From contig CAYWXV010000003.1 in the NCBI GenBank assembly GCA_964462535.1, forward strand, positions 1 through 64,000: a stretch of DNA of 64,000 nt, written 5' to 3'. Under the pieces are notes generated by a model. It worked only from the letters and a program-made list of their open reading frames with translations, ran no database searches and was not told the origin of the DNA. The DNA is from CAYWXV01 sp964462535 (lineage in GTDB: Bacteria; Bacteroidota; Ignavibacteria; OLB7). Below are positions 51,140-60,365 of this stretch, in pieces. A program made the position numbers and the translations under genes. The stretch's first letter is position 1. Each line of letters starts with the position of its first letter.

Positions 51140-54100
51140 ATGCACGATCGGCATCCATCACGTAGACGATCGGTTCGAAATTGCATCCTCCCACGCAACG
51201 GGATGCATGTTCTTGCTATTGGCCTGATTGCCCTATGTGTGGGTTTCGGAGGCGCCGGTGAGGCAAACGGTCAGACGCATCGGTGGGAGTACTTCGATCT
51301 CACGCGTTTCGGATACGACAAGATTCTTCCCCGCGTCGCAACCGATTCCTGGGGGAACCTGCACGCAATGTATGCCTCGGAGAACCCGCGGCGGTCGGGG
51401 AAACAGCTCTTCTACATTGAGGATGGATCAGGACGATTCGGGGCCCCCATCCAGGTTACCGACACGGGTGTTGTCCTGGACTCTTCGGGTGCACGCATTG
51501 CTCCGTTCGTCTTTCGCCTCGACCGTCGGTCGACTGTCCACGTGGCATTTGCCGCCAACGTCGCCAATCGATACGGGCTCTATTACGTTGACAACGAGAA
51601 CCATTCCTTCCCGAAAGCGGTTCTGCTGACTGGCCTCTTTCAGTACGACATGGCCGTCGATTCGAACGGGGGGGCGCACGTGGTCTGGATCGATACGTCC
51701 CATGCCGTTGCGGAACTTTATCATTGGTCCAGCAAGAGCGGCGCCGGTCCGGAGCTTGTGACGTACATCAACTGCTTTATCCCAACCCTTGGGTGCCGGA
51801 TCGGAGCGCCGGAGGTTGAGGTGCTTGGGGGGCGCGTCATCGTAGCCTTTCGCTCCGACACGGGATCCGTCTACACCACCTCGTGGCCGATCGGTGGCGC
51901 CGCCGGGCCAATCGTGCGACTTCCCGCACCGGCCTGGCCGCGTGTCCCGGGGCTTGGCGCCGCTGCCGACTTGAGACTCCGACTGGCCACCGATCCGTCG
52001 GGTCTCGTCCGGATACTCCTCCCCACTATCGATTCCACCGGTTCGCACCGGATGATGGCAATCGCTGTTAATCCCGGAGTGACCACGTGGTCCTACGTCG
52101 GATCCAGACTCGAGGCATCACCGGATGAGTTTGAGCTTCAGTTTGACGGTCAATCGAAATACCTGACGCTCTGGACCACCGGCATATTGACGCCACCAAC
52201 CAACCTGCCAACCAACGTGCTTGGCGAGATCTCGACCGGGGGATCCTTTACATTGTTGGGGGACCCGGCCGCACTGACACGTCCACCGCAGACTGAGCGC
52301 CGTTACGCGGCTGCGCTAACCACCTTCGGCGATCGGATCACGGTATCAGTCACGCGCCCTGCCGTCAGCGACTCCGCCACGATTCAGACCGGCCTCCTCG
52401 TTCGCACGTCCGTGCGTCCCGTTCTACGATACCTTATGCCTGACGCGGCCCCCCCCGGGATGAACGTCGTCGTCGAAGCATTCGCGGGTGCGAGGGACAT
52501 GGGAGCGTTCGGGCGCGACGGCTTCAGGGGCGATTCAGTTGGGCTGGAACTGGTAAACGCCGCTGACAATGGACGGGTGGTCATTGGTCCATCAGTGGTG
52601 AGCTGGAACGGTCGACTGATCTCAACAATGATCTTCGTCCGCCCCGGGTCGGCTCTCGGTCCTGTTCCGCTCCGCGTGCGCGTTGACGGGGTCGCCGGCT
52701 CGGTCGACACATTCTTCGTCGTTGCCCCACGCTCGTTCGGCGAGAATGGTATCGTCACGGGTGGAGGTCTGTTCACTACCGGCCGCTCCAAGAGAGGAGT
52801 GCTGGTGGTCGATTCACTCATATTGAAGAGCGGAACGTACGGCTTCGACACGGTGGACTGTGACCCCGGCACTCCCGGCAACCAGGCGTTTCTCCCTGTC
52901 ACGCTTCTTTCATTGGGTCCCGTGATCATCGACTCGACCGCGACGTTGTCGGTGTCGGCGCGTCACGATTCAGTAGCGCGGAGATTCGGGATCGGAGGAC
53001 CCGGGGGAGGCGGGGGTGGAACCGGAGCAGAGTTTCCGGGGGGGCCCGGTTTCACAGGCGGGGGGAGCGTCGTGAGGGGTTCCAATCCCGCACTCTTCGC
53101 CATCTCGACCGGATCGGGTGGCACGAGATCGTCGCTTTGGAACGGTGGCGGGTCGATGACAGGTGCAGGGGGGGGTGGCACGCACGTAGACGTACCAGGA
53201 GGGGGCGGGAGCGGGCATCCATTTGGCGCGTCCGGCTTTGCCGGTCAGGGGGCGGCAACACTCCCTCTCGGCCTCCATCCAGGGGGATATGGTGGTGGAT
53301 CGGGGGGTGCTAGAGCTCTCGTGCCAGCGGACGAGACCTCTGGCGGCGGCGGTGGGGGGAACGGGTTGGTGGGTGAAGGTGGGGGGGATCTCCGATCGTC
53401 GAATGGAGGGCTCGTTGCTGGTAACCGAATGCTGGTTCCACTCGCCGGTGGCTCAGGGGGCGGGGGGGGCGGCTTCGCGTCCGGGGGCTACAGCAACGGT
53501 GGTGGCGGCGGGGGTGGTCTTGCAATTGTGTCCAGGGGTGCGATCCACGTCGACGGAACCATCGAGGCCAACGGTGCCCCGGGGGTAAATGCGTCCGTCG
53601 CGGACAACGCGAGCGGGGGCGGCGGTGGAGCTGGGGGTGGCGTTCACCTGGCTGCACAGCAGGGCATCCTCGTCGGGCCGCACGGCCGTGTTGAGGCGCT
53701 CGGCGGTGTCGGTGCTCCTGGCAACCGGCGACTCGGGCTTCGAGGGAAGGATGGGGGGGCAGGGGGTTCGGGGCGAATTCGCATCGATGGTCTCGTTGTC
53801 GCGGGTGCCAACTTTGTTCAATCCGGGTCGACCTACGCCGGTGCCGCGACCGCCTCCAGCAATCAGATTCCGTCGCGGGCGGGAGCAGTTGTCCAAGGAT
53901 TCGGAACGCCCGGCTCGATTGTCCGCGTCTACACGAGACCGGAGTCCGCACCACGCTGGAACTTTGCCGCGTTCAAGCAGGCGACAGTTTCGAACGACAG
54001 CACTTGGAGCGTTTCACTCGGGCCGGAAGCGGGTGAGGGGAAGCTCTATCTGGTTGCGATGCAGCAGGTCAGCAATCCGTCGTCCTCTCCGTTTGCGATG

Positions 54101-56785
54101 GAGCCGCAGTGGGTTATGTCTGCTGCATCCGGAGGTCTTCTTGGCCGTCCAGGAATATCGATTGACGCAGACACGGTTCGTTTCTCCTGCATTCACTTTG
54201 CCGATTGCGACTCGGCTATGGTGGTCGTAAGCAATACAGGGTTCCAGACGGACCTGGTTGTGGGTTCGTTCCGGATCGTTGGGTCCGGCGCACCAGCTTT
54301 CACGTCCCGTCCCTCGGCTTTGTCAGTTCCGGCCGGAAGCTCACGCCCGTTCAACATCGTGTTCTGCCCTGGCGACACCGGCACGTTTGAGGCGGATCTT
54401 CTCGTTGCCACAAACATCTTTCCGGACAGCATCCGGCGCGTTCACCTCATCGGTTGTGCGGTCACTGGAATTCCGCTGACTCCTCAGTCCATCGATTTGG
54501 GTGATCTCTGTATCGGCACATGTAGAGAAGTGACCATCCCCATTCGGAACACGGGATCGGGTCTGCTTGGTGTGACGGGACTGGTGCCGGCGATTGCTGG
54601 TGAACTTGGCGTCACGATTCTCTCTCCAACACTCCCTGTTTTCATCCCCCCGGGTGGTGAAATCGGTATTGACGTCCGACTCTGTCCGCGACGATTCGAG
54701 CCGGAGACGGCCGCACTCGTAGTTCGGACGGACGGCTTGGATTCAACGGTAACCGTATCGGTACGCGCGCGAAATGCCGGACCGGCACCGGATATTCCCG
54801 CTCTGATTGAATTCGGCACCGTCGATCTGGGGTCTGATGACTCGTGCAACGTTCAGACTGTGACGATCGGGAACGGGAGTCTCGACCGCCCGCTCACCGT
54901 GCGTCGGATAGAGATTCTGTCTCGTCGGTTTCGGTTACTCGATTCGCTGGCACCCGACACGATCATCCCTCCTGGAGGACGCGTCACCCTCCACATCGCT
55001 TTCTGTGCCGACACGGCGGGCGGGTATGCCGGACGCCTCCGCTTGGTGTTTGGGGGGGAGGAATGCGTTGTGGACACAGCAGTCGAACTGCGGGGGAGTG
55101 CTACGCTTCGACGTGGTCTCCTGACACTATCACAACCGTTACAACGACAGCTGATCTTCGCACCCGTCCCTGTCGGGACTCAAACGTCTGCACAGACCGT
55201 TGTGGTTCGCAACATCGGTACTGCGGTCGCCCGTCTCGCGGCGCCGGTTCGGCGTCCACTTGGGGCAACTACCGACCCGGAAATCCTCCTGGATGATGGC
55301 TCCGTTCCGTTTCCATACGATCTTCTGCCGGGAGACGCGATGACATTCGAAGTGCGCGTTCGTCCGGCCGCTGAGCGAGAGGTGGACGGGGAGATCGTCC
55401 TTTCGTCGTCCGAGGGCGACTGGCGTGATACGGTTCGGTTGTTCGGTCGCGGCGTCAGGCCCGGCCTGTACGTCAGCGTTCCCCGCGTTGACTTCGGCAC
55501 GATTCGCGTGCTCGACTCAACGAGCGCCGTGGTCGACATCGGAAACAACGGCTCCGCCCCCATTCGACTGGTTGATATCAGTGTTGTAGACACGGTTCAC
55601 TTCAAGCTGAACATGAGCGGTGTGGGGCTTCCCGTGGATCTCATACCGGGCGGACTCCCGGTAGCACTGGCGATGGAATTTCGCCCCGACGCCGAGTCCA
55701 GTTTCTCTACGACGCTTCGCGTCATCGCCGAAAGCGATTCGCAGACCGTGACACTCATCGGAGTTGGGGGGCTGGAACACGTCGCGGCCACGCCGGGAGG
55801 AATCGATTTTGGGTGCCGCCCGCCAACGCCGATCGATTCAATTGACGCCATAACCGTGACCAACACCGGGTCGTGGGCTCTCCGTGTCGACTCCGTATCG
55901 GTTGTCGGCGATGCCGAATTTGCCGTCGGGTCGGAGTCGTGGCCGCACGTTATCCCGCCGGGGGGGCGGCGGTTCTACTCGATACGGTTTGCTCCGAATA
56001 GGGCATCCTCGTCTGCATTAGCGATGGTGCACAGCTCGGCTGCCGAGGAGGTTGAAGTGCGATTGTCAGGCAGGCGGTGCGACCTACCGGAGAATCTCTC
56101 GATGACCCTCCATATGCCGCGGGCTTCCGGAGTCGTTGGGACACCGGCGGAAATCCCAATAAGGGGACGCTTGAGCAAGAGTGCGGCGTTTGACGTCGAC
56201 TACGAGATCCGAATCGCCTACGATCCGCTTCTGTTGTCGTTCTTCTCCGGGAACGTGGACGTGAGCGGAGATGTGTTGACGACCGTAGCGTCTCTTACGG
56301 AGGACTCGCTGGGTCTTGTTCGTATCAAGGGGACGATTGGGGGTGGCAGAACATCCGACACACTGCTTATCGTACCAGTTGTGCCGCTCCTCGGGCCCGC
56401 ACGGGTAACGCCGCTCCAACCAACCTTTGTCTTCTGGACTGCCTCTGGTTCGCTTTCAGTTGCCGACTCGGGTTCGTTTACGGTGGTCGACTGTGACTCG
56501 ACAGGGACGGTCACCGTCGGGGAGCGGTATGCCCTCCGCCAGAACCGGCCGAACCCGTTCACCCCGGGGACGGTGATCGAGTTCAGCATTGCGTTCCAGG
56601 AGCCGGTCAGACTGGTGCTGTACAATGCAATGGGGCATCCGGTCAGGACGCTCATTGATCAGACTCTCCCCGCTGGTTGGCACACGTATCGCCTTGCGCC
56701 GGATGGGCTTTCGAGTGGTGTGTACTATTACGAACTCCACTCCGGGCGCTTCAGACGTATGCTCCGAATGGTGTTGTTGGACTAA
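51140..56785 (+). CDS. Giant T9SS cargo: glycine-rich core plus SPD-2/Hydin-like repeats
   Basis: An 1881-residue surface protein. The signal peptide follows an Arg-rich N-tip (hydrophobic MHVLAIGLIALCVGFGGAG, residues 22-40); ATG 51203 is an alternative start. Predicted layers: propeller-like N-part (about 45-400), an IPT/TIG-like domain (about 430-540), a glycine-rich region (about 610-890, with many GGGG runs), then about six SPD-2/Hydin-like Ig repeats (about 1000-1650; IDFG or LGD motifs with VxNTGSxxL strands). After these come a cohesin-like domain (about 1653-1790, YEIRIAYDPLLLSF) and a type A T9SS sorting domain (RQNRPNPFTPGTVIEFSIA; LSSGVYYYELHSGRFRRMLR). Cys in the Ig repeats may form disulfides. 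Probably an extracellular scaffold or adhesin, controlled by the upstream sigma factor. Confidence 0.82.
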   Translation: MHDRHPSRRRSVRNCILPRNGMHVLAIGLIALCVGFGGAGEANGQTHRWEYFDLTRFGYDKILPRVATDSWGNLHAMYASENPRRSGKQLFYIEDGSGRFGAPIQVTDTGVVLDSSGARIAPFVFRLDRRSTVHVAFAANVANRYGLYYVDNENHSFPKAVLLTGLFQYDMAVDSNGGAHVVWIDTSHAVAELYHWSSKSGAGPELVTYINCFIPTLGCRIGAPEVEVLGGRVIVAFRSDTGSVYTTSWPIGGAAGPIVRLPAPAWPRVPGLGAAADLRLRLATDPSGLVRILLPTIDSTGSHRMMAIAVNPGVTTWSYVGSRLEASPDEFELQFDGQSKYLTLWTTGILTPPTNLPTNVLGEISTGGSFTLLGDPAALTRPPQTERRYAAALTTFGDRITVSVTRPAVSDSATIQTGLLVRTSVRPVLRYLMPDAAPPGMNVVVEAFAGARDMGAFGRDGFRGDSVGLELVNAADNGRVVIGPSVVSWNGRLISTMIFVRPGSALGPVPLRVRVDGVAGSVDTFFVVAPRSFGENGIVTGGGLFTTGRSKRGVLVVDSLILKSGTYGFDTVDCDPGTPGNQAFLPVTLLSLGPVIIDSTATLSVSARHDSVARRFGIGGPGGGGGGTGAEFPGGPGFTGGGSVVRGSNPALFAISTGSGGTRSSLWNGGGSMTGAGGGGTHVDVPGGGGSGHPFGASGFAGQGAATLPLGLHPGGYGGGSGGARALVPADETSGGGGGGNGLVGEGGGDLRSSNGGLVAGNRMLVPLAGGSGGGGGGFASGGYSNGGGGGGGLAIVSRGAIHVDGTIEANGAPGVNASVADNASGGGGGAGGGVHLAAQQGILVGPHGRVEALGGVGAPGNRRLGLRGKDGGAGGSGRIRIDGLVVAGANFVQSGSTYAGAATASSNQIPSRAGAVVQGFGTPGSIVRVYTRPESAPRWNFAAFKQATVSNDSTWSVSLGPEAGEGKLYLVAMQQVSNPSSSPFAMEPQWVMSAASGGLLGRPGISIDADTVRFSCIHFADCDSAMVVVSNTGFQTDLVVGSFRIVGSGAPAFTSRPSALSVPAGSSRPFNIVFCPGDTGTFEADLLVATNIFPDSIRRVHLIGCAVTGIPLTPQSIDLGDLCIGTCREVTIPIRNTGSGLLGVTGLVPAIAGELGVTILSPTLPVFIPPGGEIGIDVRLCPRRFEPETAALVVRTDGLDSTVTVSVRARNAGPAPDIPALIEFGTVDLGSDDSCNVQTVTIGNGSLDRPLTVRRIEILSRRFRLLDSLAPDTIIPPGGRVTLHIAFCADTAGGYAGRLRLVFGGEECVVDTAVELRGSATLRRGLLTLSQPLQRQLIFAPVPVGTQTSAQTVVVRNIGTAVARLAAPVRRPLGATTDPEILLDDGSVPFPYDLLPGDAMTFEVRVRPAAEREVDGEIVLSSSEGDWRDTVRLFGRGVRPGLYVSVPRVDFGTIRVLDSTSAVVDIGNNGSAPIRLVDISVVDTVHFKLNMSGVGLPVDLIPGGLPVALAMEFRPDAESSFSTTLRVIAESDSQTVTLIGVGGLEHVAATPGGIDFGCRPPTPIDSIDAITVTNTGSWALRVDSVSVVGDAEFAVGSESWPHVIPPGGRRFYSIRFAPNRASSSALAMVHSSAAEEVEVRLSGRRCDLPENLSMTLHMPRASGVVGTPAEIPIRGRLSKSAAFDVDYEIRIAYDPLLLSFFSGNVDVSGDVLTTVASLTEDSLGLVRIKGTIGGGRTSDTLLIVPVVPLLGPARVTPLQPTFVFWTASGSLSVADSGSFTVVDCDSTGTVTVGERYALRQNRPNPFTPGTVIEFSIAFQEPVRLVLYNAMGHPVRTLIDQTLPAGWHTYRLAPDGLSSGVYYYELHSGRFRRMLRMVLLD
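52990..53770 (+). repeat. Glycine-codon repeat tract with poly-G runs
   Basis: Low-complexity GGN-rich coding DNA inside the giant T9SS protein gene. It includes homopolymer G runs: seven at 53038-53044, eight at 53168-53175, seven at 53381-53387 and eight at 53462-53469. Such runs can slip during replication. Spurious open frames on the opposite strand across this tract are a by-product of composition. Confidence 0.75.
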
Positions 56786-56824
56786 CGTCGCGTGCGCGAC
56801 GACCCACGCAATTCTCTTTCCTTT

Positions 56825-57892
56825 TCAGTCGCCTCGACCAATCAATTCAAGTGTCGCTTTAGCTACAACTTCCGGCGGAATGTCCGAGATTTCTCCGTCC
56901 GATGACTCAGCGACGACGACGCGCGATGTAGTCCATCGAGGTCCCCAACCAGCTGGATCACCATGTGCGGGATAGAGTGCCACCACGGGTCGCCCGGAGG
57001 CCGACGCAATATGGACGATAGACGTATCTGGTGTGATGACCACAAGGCCGTTTGAATAGAGGGCAGCCGCGTGGACGATGTCCGGCGGGGTCAGGACAGG
57101 AACATCGTGTCGGGTCCCCACGGCCAGGATTCGTTTGCGGTCCGTTGGGTCGCAGGTCAGGGCAACCTGGAGGCCGCGTGCCCTTATCGCAACGATCAGC
57201 CCACCGCAGAATTCGGATGTCATTGTCCTGTCGCTGCTGCCGGCGGAGGCATTTACGAGAACAAAATCAAGGGGCCGGAGTCCGGCGATGCCCACCTGCT
57301 CCGTCCCCCACGTTAGTGCGTCCGGCGGCAGCGCTAGCGAGTACTGATCGTCCGCCTTAACGGACGCGAGTCCCGGCAAGACCCGCCCAACGGAGGTCGT
57401 TCGTTCCGCGAAGTGAGGGTCGTCGGTGACACCTGTGGCATCGAACATGAATGCGTTTCGAGGATTTCGATATCCCGCGAGGATAGCCCGTGGCGCCGCC
57501 AGGCGAAGCAGAATCGTGGTCAACGTCGTGCGTCCGAGAATTAGCTGCAGGGCATAGTCATAGTCAAGACGACGGCAAGCACGCACGAGTCTGACCCGCG
57601 AGAGAAATGAGTCGGCGTATACATGGACACGCCCAATACGTGGGTCGATTTGAATTAGAGGGGCGTTTCTGGGGGAGGCGATGACGTCTATCTCCGCAGC
57701 GGGCCACGCCTTGCGTAGCAACGAGACCAACGGCGTTGTGATAACCCAGTCGCCGATACGATCATGGCGAAGAAGCAGAATGCGGCGCGGAGGGTCGTCG
57801 GGCAAACGGCCGCGGCGGCGCGTCAGTATTCGGATCGGAAGTCGGAGGAGGCGGCGAACAACCCCCTCCGCAAAGCGGTTGAGTCCAGGCAT
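56825..57892 (-). CDS. Glycosyltransferase family 9 (LPS heptosyltransferase-like)
   Basis: A 355-residue GT9 enzyme with two Rossmann-like halves (GT-B fold). N-half: RRILLLRHDRIGDWVITTPL, the GT9 acceptor-side motif, with GDWV in place of GDxx; then EIDVIASPRNAPL. C-half: VLVNASAGSSDRTMTSEF, PDIVHAAALYSNG, and VVITPDTSIVHIASASGRPV, the sugar-nucleotide-binding signature. Transfers a heptose or similar sugar to lipid A-core or another surface glycan at the cytosolic face of the inner membrane. The ATG complementary to 57890-57892 is preferred over a TTG three codons upstream. Transcribed alone, converging with the giant T9SS gene. Confidence 0.9.
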   Translation of the reverse strand: MPGLNRFAEGVVRRLLRLPIRILTRRRGRLPDDPPRRILLLRHDRIGDWVITTPLVSLLRKAWPAAEIDVIASPRNAPLIQIDPRIGRVHVYADSFLSRVRLVRACRRLDYDYALQLILGRTTLTTILLRLAAPRAILAGYRNPRNAFMFDATGVTDDPHFAERTTSVGRVLPGLASVKADDQYSLALPPDALTWGTEQVGIAGLRPLDFVLVNASAGSSDRTMTSEFCGGLIVAIRARGLQVALTCDPTDRKRILAVGTRHDVPVLTPPDIVHAAALYSNGLVVITPDTSIVHIASASGRPVVALYPAHGDPAGWGPRWTTSRVVVAESSDGEISDIPPEVVAKATLELIGRGD

Positions 57893-58034
57893 TGTTGCCA
57901 ATATGGGGACGGGAGTCGGTCGATGAGTCGTTTCGTTGTGGAATGGGGTTGATTGGGGTATCTTATGCCCCTCCCTCCGGGGGGTTATTCACTGGCTGGC
58001 CACTACCCGCCCCGCACGCTTCCTTCGGTGCAGA

Positions 58035-58748
58035 ATGTCGAATCTTACGCTACGATTTCTGGGCCATTCGGCCTTTCATGTTCGATTCGGCAACCACGAC
58101 GTCCTTATCGATCCGCATATCGGCTCGAACCCGGCTGCGCGAGAGGCCGGAATACGACCCGAGGAGTTTTCGCCGACGCACATCGTACTGACGCACGCTC
58201 ATGGTGATCACCTGGGCGACACCATTGCAATCGCCAAGCGATCGAAATCAGTCGTGATTGCGACGTTCGAGCTAGCGAACTACGTTGAGAGCGAGGGGTG
58301 CACCGCGATGGGCATGGGCATTGGCGGTGCCGCCGACGTTGGGTTCGGGCGTATAAAGTTCACGATCGCTCATCACAGTTCATCCACCCCGGACGGTCGC
58401 TCGATGGGTAATCCGGCCGGCGTCCTCCTGTTCATTGGTGGAGCTACCCTTTACCACGCAGGGGACACGGCGCTGTTTGGCGACATGGAGCTCATTGGGC
58501 GTCGCCACGCAATCGATGTGGCACTCCTTCCAATCGGCGACTTCTTTACGATGGGGATAGATGATGCCGTCGAATCTGTCCGGATGTTGAATCCGCAGCT
58601 CGCCATCCCCATGCACTTCAACACCTATCCTCCAATACGAGTGGATGCGGGGTTGTTCGTCAAGGGTGTCGAGGCTCTTGGCCGGCGTGCGCGCATCCTG
58701 AGCGTAGGTGAAGAGATGACTGTCGAGGTGGAGCGCCCCCTGTCATGA
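58035..58748 (+). CDS. UPF0173 metal-dependent hydrolase (metallo-beta-lactamase fold)
   Basis: A 237-residue cytosolic metallo-hydrolase. Motifs: the start LTLRFLGHSAFHVRFGNHDV, then IDPHIGSNP, the zinc-site THAHGDHLGD, AHHSS, LYHAGDTALFGDME and IPMHFNTYP at the end, in the order of the UPF0173/UlaG-like branch of the superfamily. Its substrate is unknown. ATG 58035 was chosen because the beta-lactamase fold starts there; the frame is open further upstream with no sensible sequence. The stop overlaps the Nudix gene start (ATGA), so both are co-translated. Confidence 0.92.
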   Translation: MSNLTLRFLGHSAFHVRFGNHDVLIDPHIGSNPAAREAGIRPEEFSPTHIVLTHAHGDHLGDTIAIAKRSKSVVIATFELANYVESEGCTAMGMGIGGAADVGFGRIKFTIAHHSSSTPDGRSMGNPAGVLLFIGGATLYHAGDTALFGDMELIGRRHAIDVALLPIGDFFTMGIDDAVESVRMLNPQLAIPMHFNTYPPIRVDAGLFVKGVEALGRRARILSVGEEMTVEVERPLS

Positions 58749-59314
58749 AGGGGAAGGATGAGATAGTGCCGTGGATCACGCTCAACGACGACGAAGTTGC
58801 GGACTGCCGTATCTTCCAACTCCGCAGCGTCGAGCGTCGTCACCCAGTGCGTGGCACATCCGCGTCGTTCTCCTATCTGGCTACATCCGATTGGGTTAAC
58901 GTCGTGGCAATCACGGATGATCACCACATCGTGTTGATCCGCCAGTACAGGCACGGAATTGACGACGTCACGTTGGAGATTCCGGGGGGGATTCTGGATC
59001 CCGGCGAGGATGCTATTGGTGCTGCGCGCCGGGAGTTGATGGAAGAAACAGGGTTCGACTCGACGACCCTGAAGGTGATTGGACGTGTTCGGTCCAACCC
59101 AGCGATAATCGACAACTGGACCTGGACGGTCCTTGCCACCGGGCTGACGTCGACCGGTCGTGTGGATCCAGACGAGCACGAGGAGATTGCCGTCGAGCTT
59201 CACCCGGTCGACACAATCGACAAACTCCTTCGCCAGGGCGCGGTGACACACGCGCTCGTCATAGACGCATTCATGTGGTATCGACTAGAGACGGGGGACG
59301 GGTCGCAGCGGTGA
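58745..59314 (+). CDS. Nudix hydrolase, ADP-ribose-pyrophosphatase-like
   Basis: A 189-residue cytosolic Nudix hydrolase. The Nudix box is complete: G-x5-E-x7-REL-x-EE-x-G, read as GGILDPGEDAIGAARRELME then ETGF. Upstream VVAITDDHHIVLIRQYRHGI and downstream features (a Pro-Ala pair in RSNPAII, and a CDP/ADPR-like DPDEHEEIAVELHPV) match ADP-ribose pyrophosphatase relatives, which cleave ADP-sugars into AMP and sugar phosphate. Overlaps the UPF0173 gene. The mutual role is unclear; both could belong to house-cleaning metabolism. A 10-bp palindrome lies right after the stop. Confidence 0.9.
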   Translation: MKGKDEIVPWITLNDDEVADCRIFQLRSVERRHPVRGTSASFSYLATSDWVNVVAITDDHHIVLIRQYRHGIDDVTLEIPGGILDPGEDAIGAARRELMEETGFDSTTLKVIGRVRSNPAIIDNWTWTVLATGLTSTGRVDPDEHEEIAVELHPVDTIDKLLRQGAVTHALVIDAFMWYRLETGDGSQR

Positions 59315-59315
59315 T

Positions 59316-59325
59316 GTTCCGGAAC
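59316..59325. promoter_or_regulatory. 10-bp palindrome before parA
   Basis: GTTCCGGAAC, perfect dyad in the 37-base gap between the Nudix stop and parA. It could be an operator, for example for ParA/ParB autoregulation, but it is short enough to be chance and lacks the CACGTG core of parS. Confidence 0.2.
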
Positions 59326-59351
59326 CGCACTCGAAACTCGAAGGACGATTA

Positions 59352-60317
59352 ATGGGCAAGGTAATAGCCATAGCAAATCAAAAGGGGGGTGTCGGAAAGA
59401 CGACGACCGCTGTCAATCTTGCCGCATCGCTTGCTGCAGCTGAACAGCCGACCCTCCTTATCGACATCGATCCTCAGGCAAACGCTTCCTCCGGTCTCGG
59501 GATCAATCCCCAGGCACTCGAGAAGACGATCTATGAGGTGATCGTCGACGGCGTACCGCCTGAACAGGCGACCATCAAGACGGACCTGGCATTCCTCGAG
59601 GTCATCCCGTCGCACATAAACCTGGTTGGCGCCGATATCGAAATGGTGGACGTGCAGAATCGTGAGCGTGTTCTCACGAGAGCGCTGCAGTCGATGCGGA
59701 AGAAGTTCTCGTACATCATCATCGACTGCCCCCCCTCGCTTGGCCTGTTGACACTGAATGCCCTTACCGCCGCAGATTCAATCCTGATCCCCGTGCAATG
59801 CGAGTATTACGCGTTGGAAGGTCTCGGGCAGCTGTTGAACACAATATCAGTCGTCAAGAAGTTCCTCAACGCTTCGCTTGATATCGAAGGCGTGCTCCTG
59901 ACGATGTATGACAGTAGGCTGCGTCTCTCGAATCAGGTCTCGACCGAGGTTCGACGCTACTTTGGTGACAAGGTCTTCGAGACGGTGATTACTCGGAACG
60001 TTCGTCTTAGCGAGGCTCCAAGCCACGGGAAGCCGGTCCTCCTCTATGACGCCTTGTCCATTGGGACCAGGAACTATATCGATCTCGCGACAGAGATTCT
60101 CCGCAACGATGGTAACCTCGTTGAGATGACGTCTTCTCCGTCGCATGGGCCAGACAACGGAGCACCTGAGGGGGGAGGGGAAGATGACGTTTCGGGCCCC
60201 GAACAGGGCGGAAATGCTGGAACGACTGATGCCGCGGAAGACGACGGCCCCCAGGCTGTGGACGCTCCGTACGGCACATCGCGCAATGTGCGCGGTGATC
60301 AATCCGCCCTGGCGTGA
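59352..60317 (+). CDS. parA: Chromosome-partitioning ATPase ParA/Soj
   Basis: A 321-residue deviant-Walker ATPase that drives origin segregation with ParB. Walker A with signature Lys: ANQKGGVGKTTTAVNLAASL; Walker A' IDIDPQANASSGLG; Walker B YIIIDCPPSLGLLTLNA; then VQCEYYALEGLGQLLNT. After about residue 255 the usual Soj fold ends, and a roughly 60-residue acidic, Gly/Asp/Glu-rich tail follows (GGGEDDVSGPEQGGNAG). This tail is uncommon and probably disordered. AAGGA seven bases before ATG 59352 supports the start. parB follows after 48 bases. Confidence 0.95.
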   Translation: MGKVIAIANQKGGVGKTTTAVNLAASLAAAEQPTLLIDIDPQANASSGLGINPQALEKTIYEVIVDGVPPEQATIKTDLAFLEVIPSHINLVGADIEMVDVQNRERVLTRALQSMRKKFSYIIIDCPPSLGLLTLNALTAADSILIPVQCEYYALEGLGQLLNTISVVKKFLNASLDIEGVLLTMYDSRLRLSNQVSTEVRRYFGDKVFETVITRNVRLSEAPSHGKPVLLYDALSIGTRNYIDLATEILRNDGNLVEMTSSPSHGPDNGAPEGGGEDDVSGPEQGGNAGTTDAAEDDGPQAVDAPYGTSRNVRGDQSALA

Positions 60318-60365
60318 CAAATCCGTCCGAACGCAACGACGATGAGAATTCGGAGAACTTTATAG

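Noticed and set aside
53310..53954. Several long minus-strand frames rich in Pro and Arg
   Set aside because: Complement of the glycine-codon tract; they arise from GC composition.
56787..56800. Terminator after the giant T9SS gene
   Set aside because: The GTCGC/GCGAC stem is only five pairs and the T-rich stretch begins more than ten bases later.
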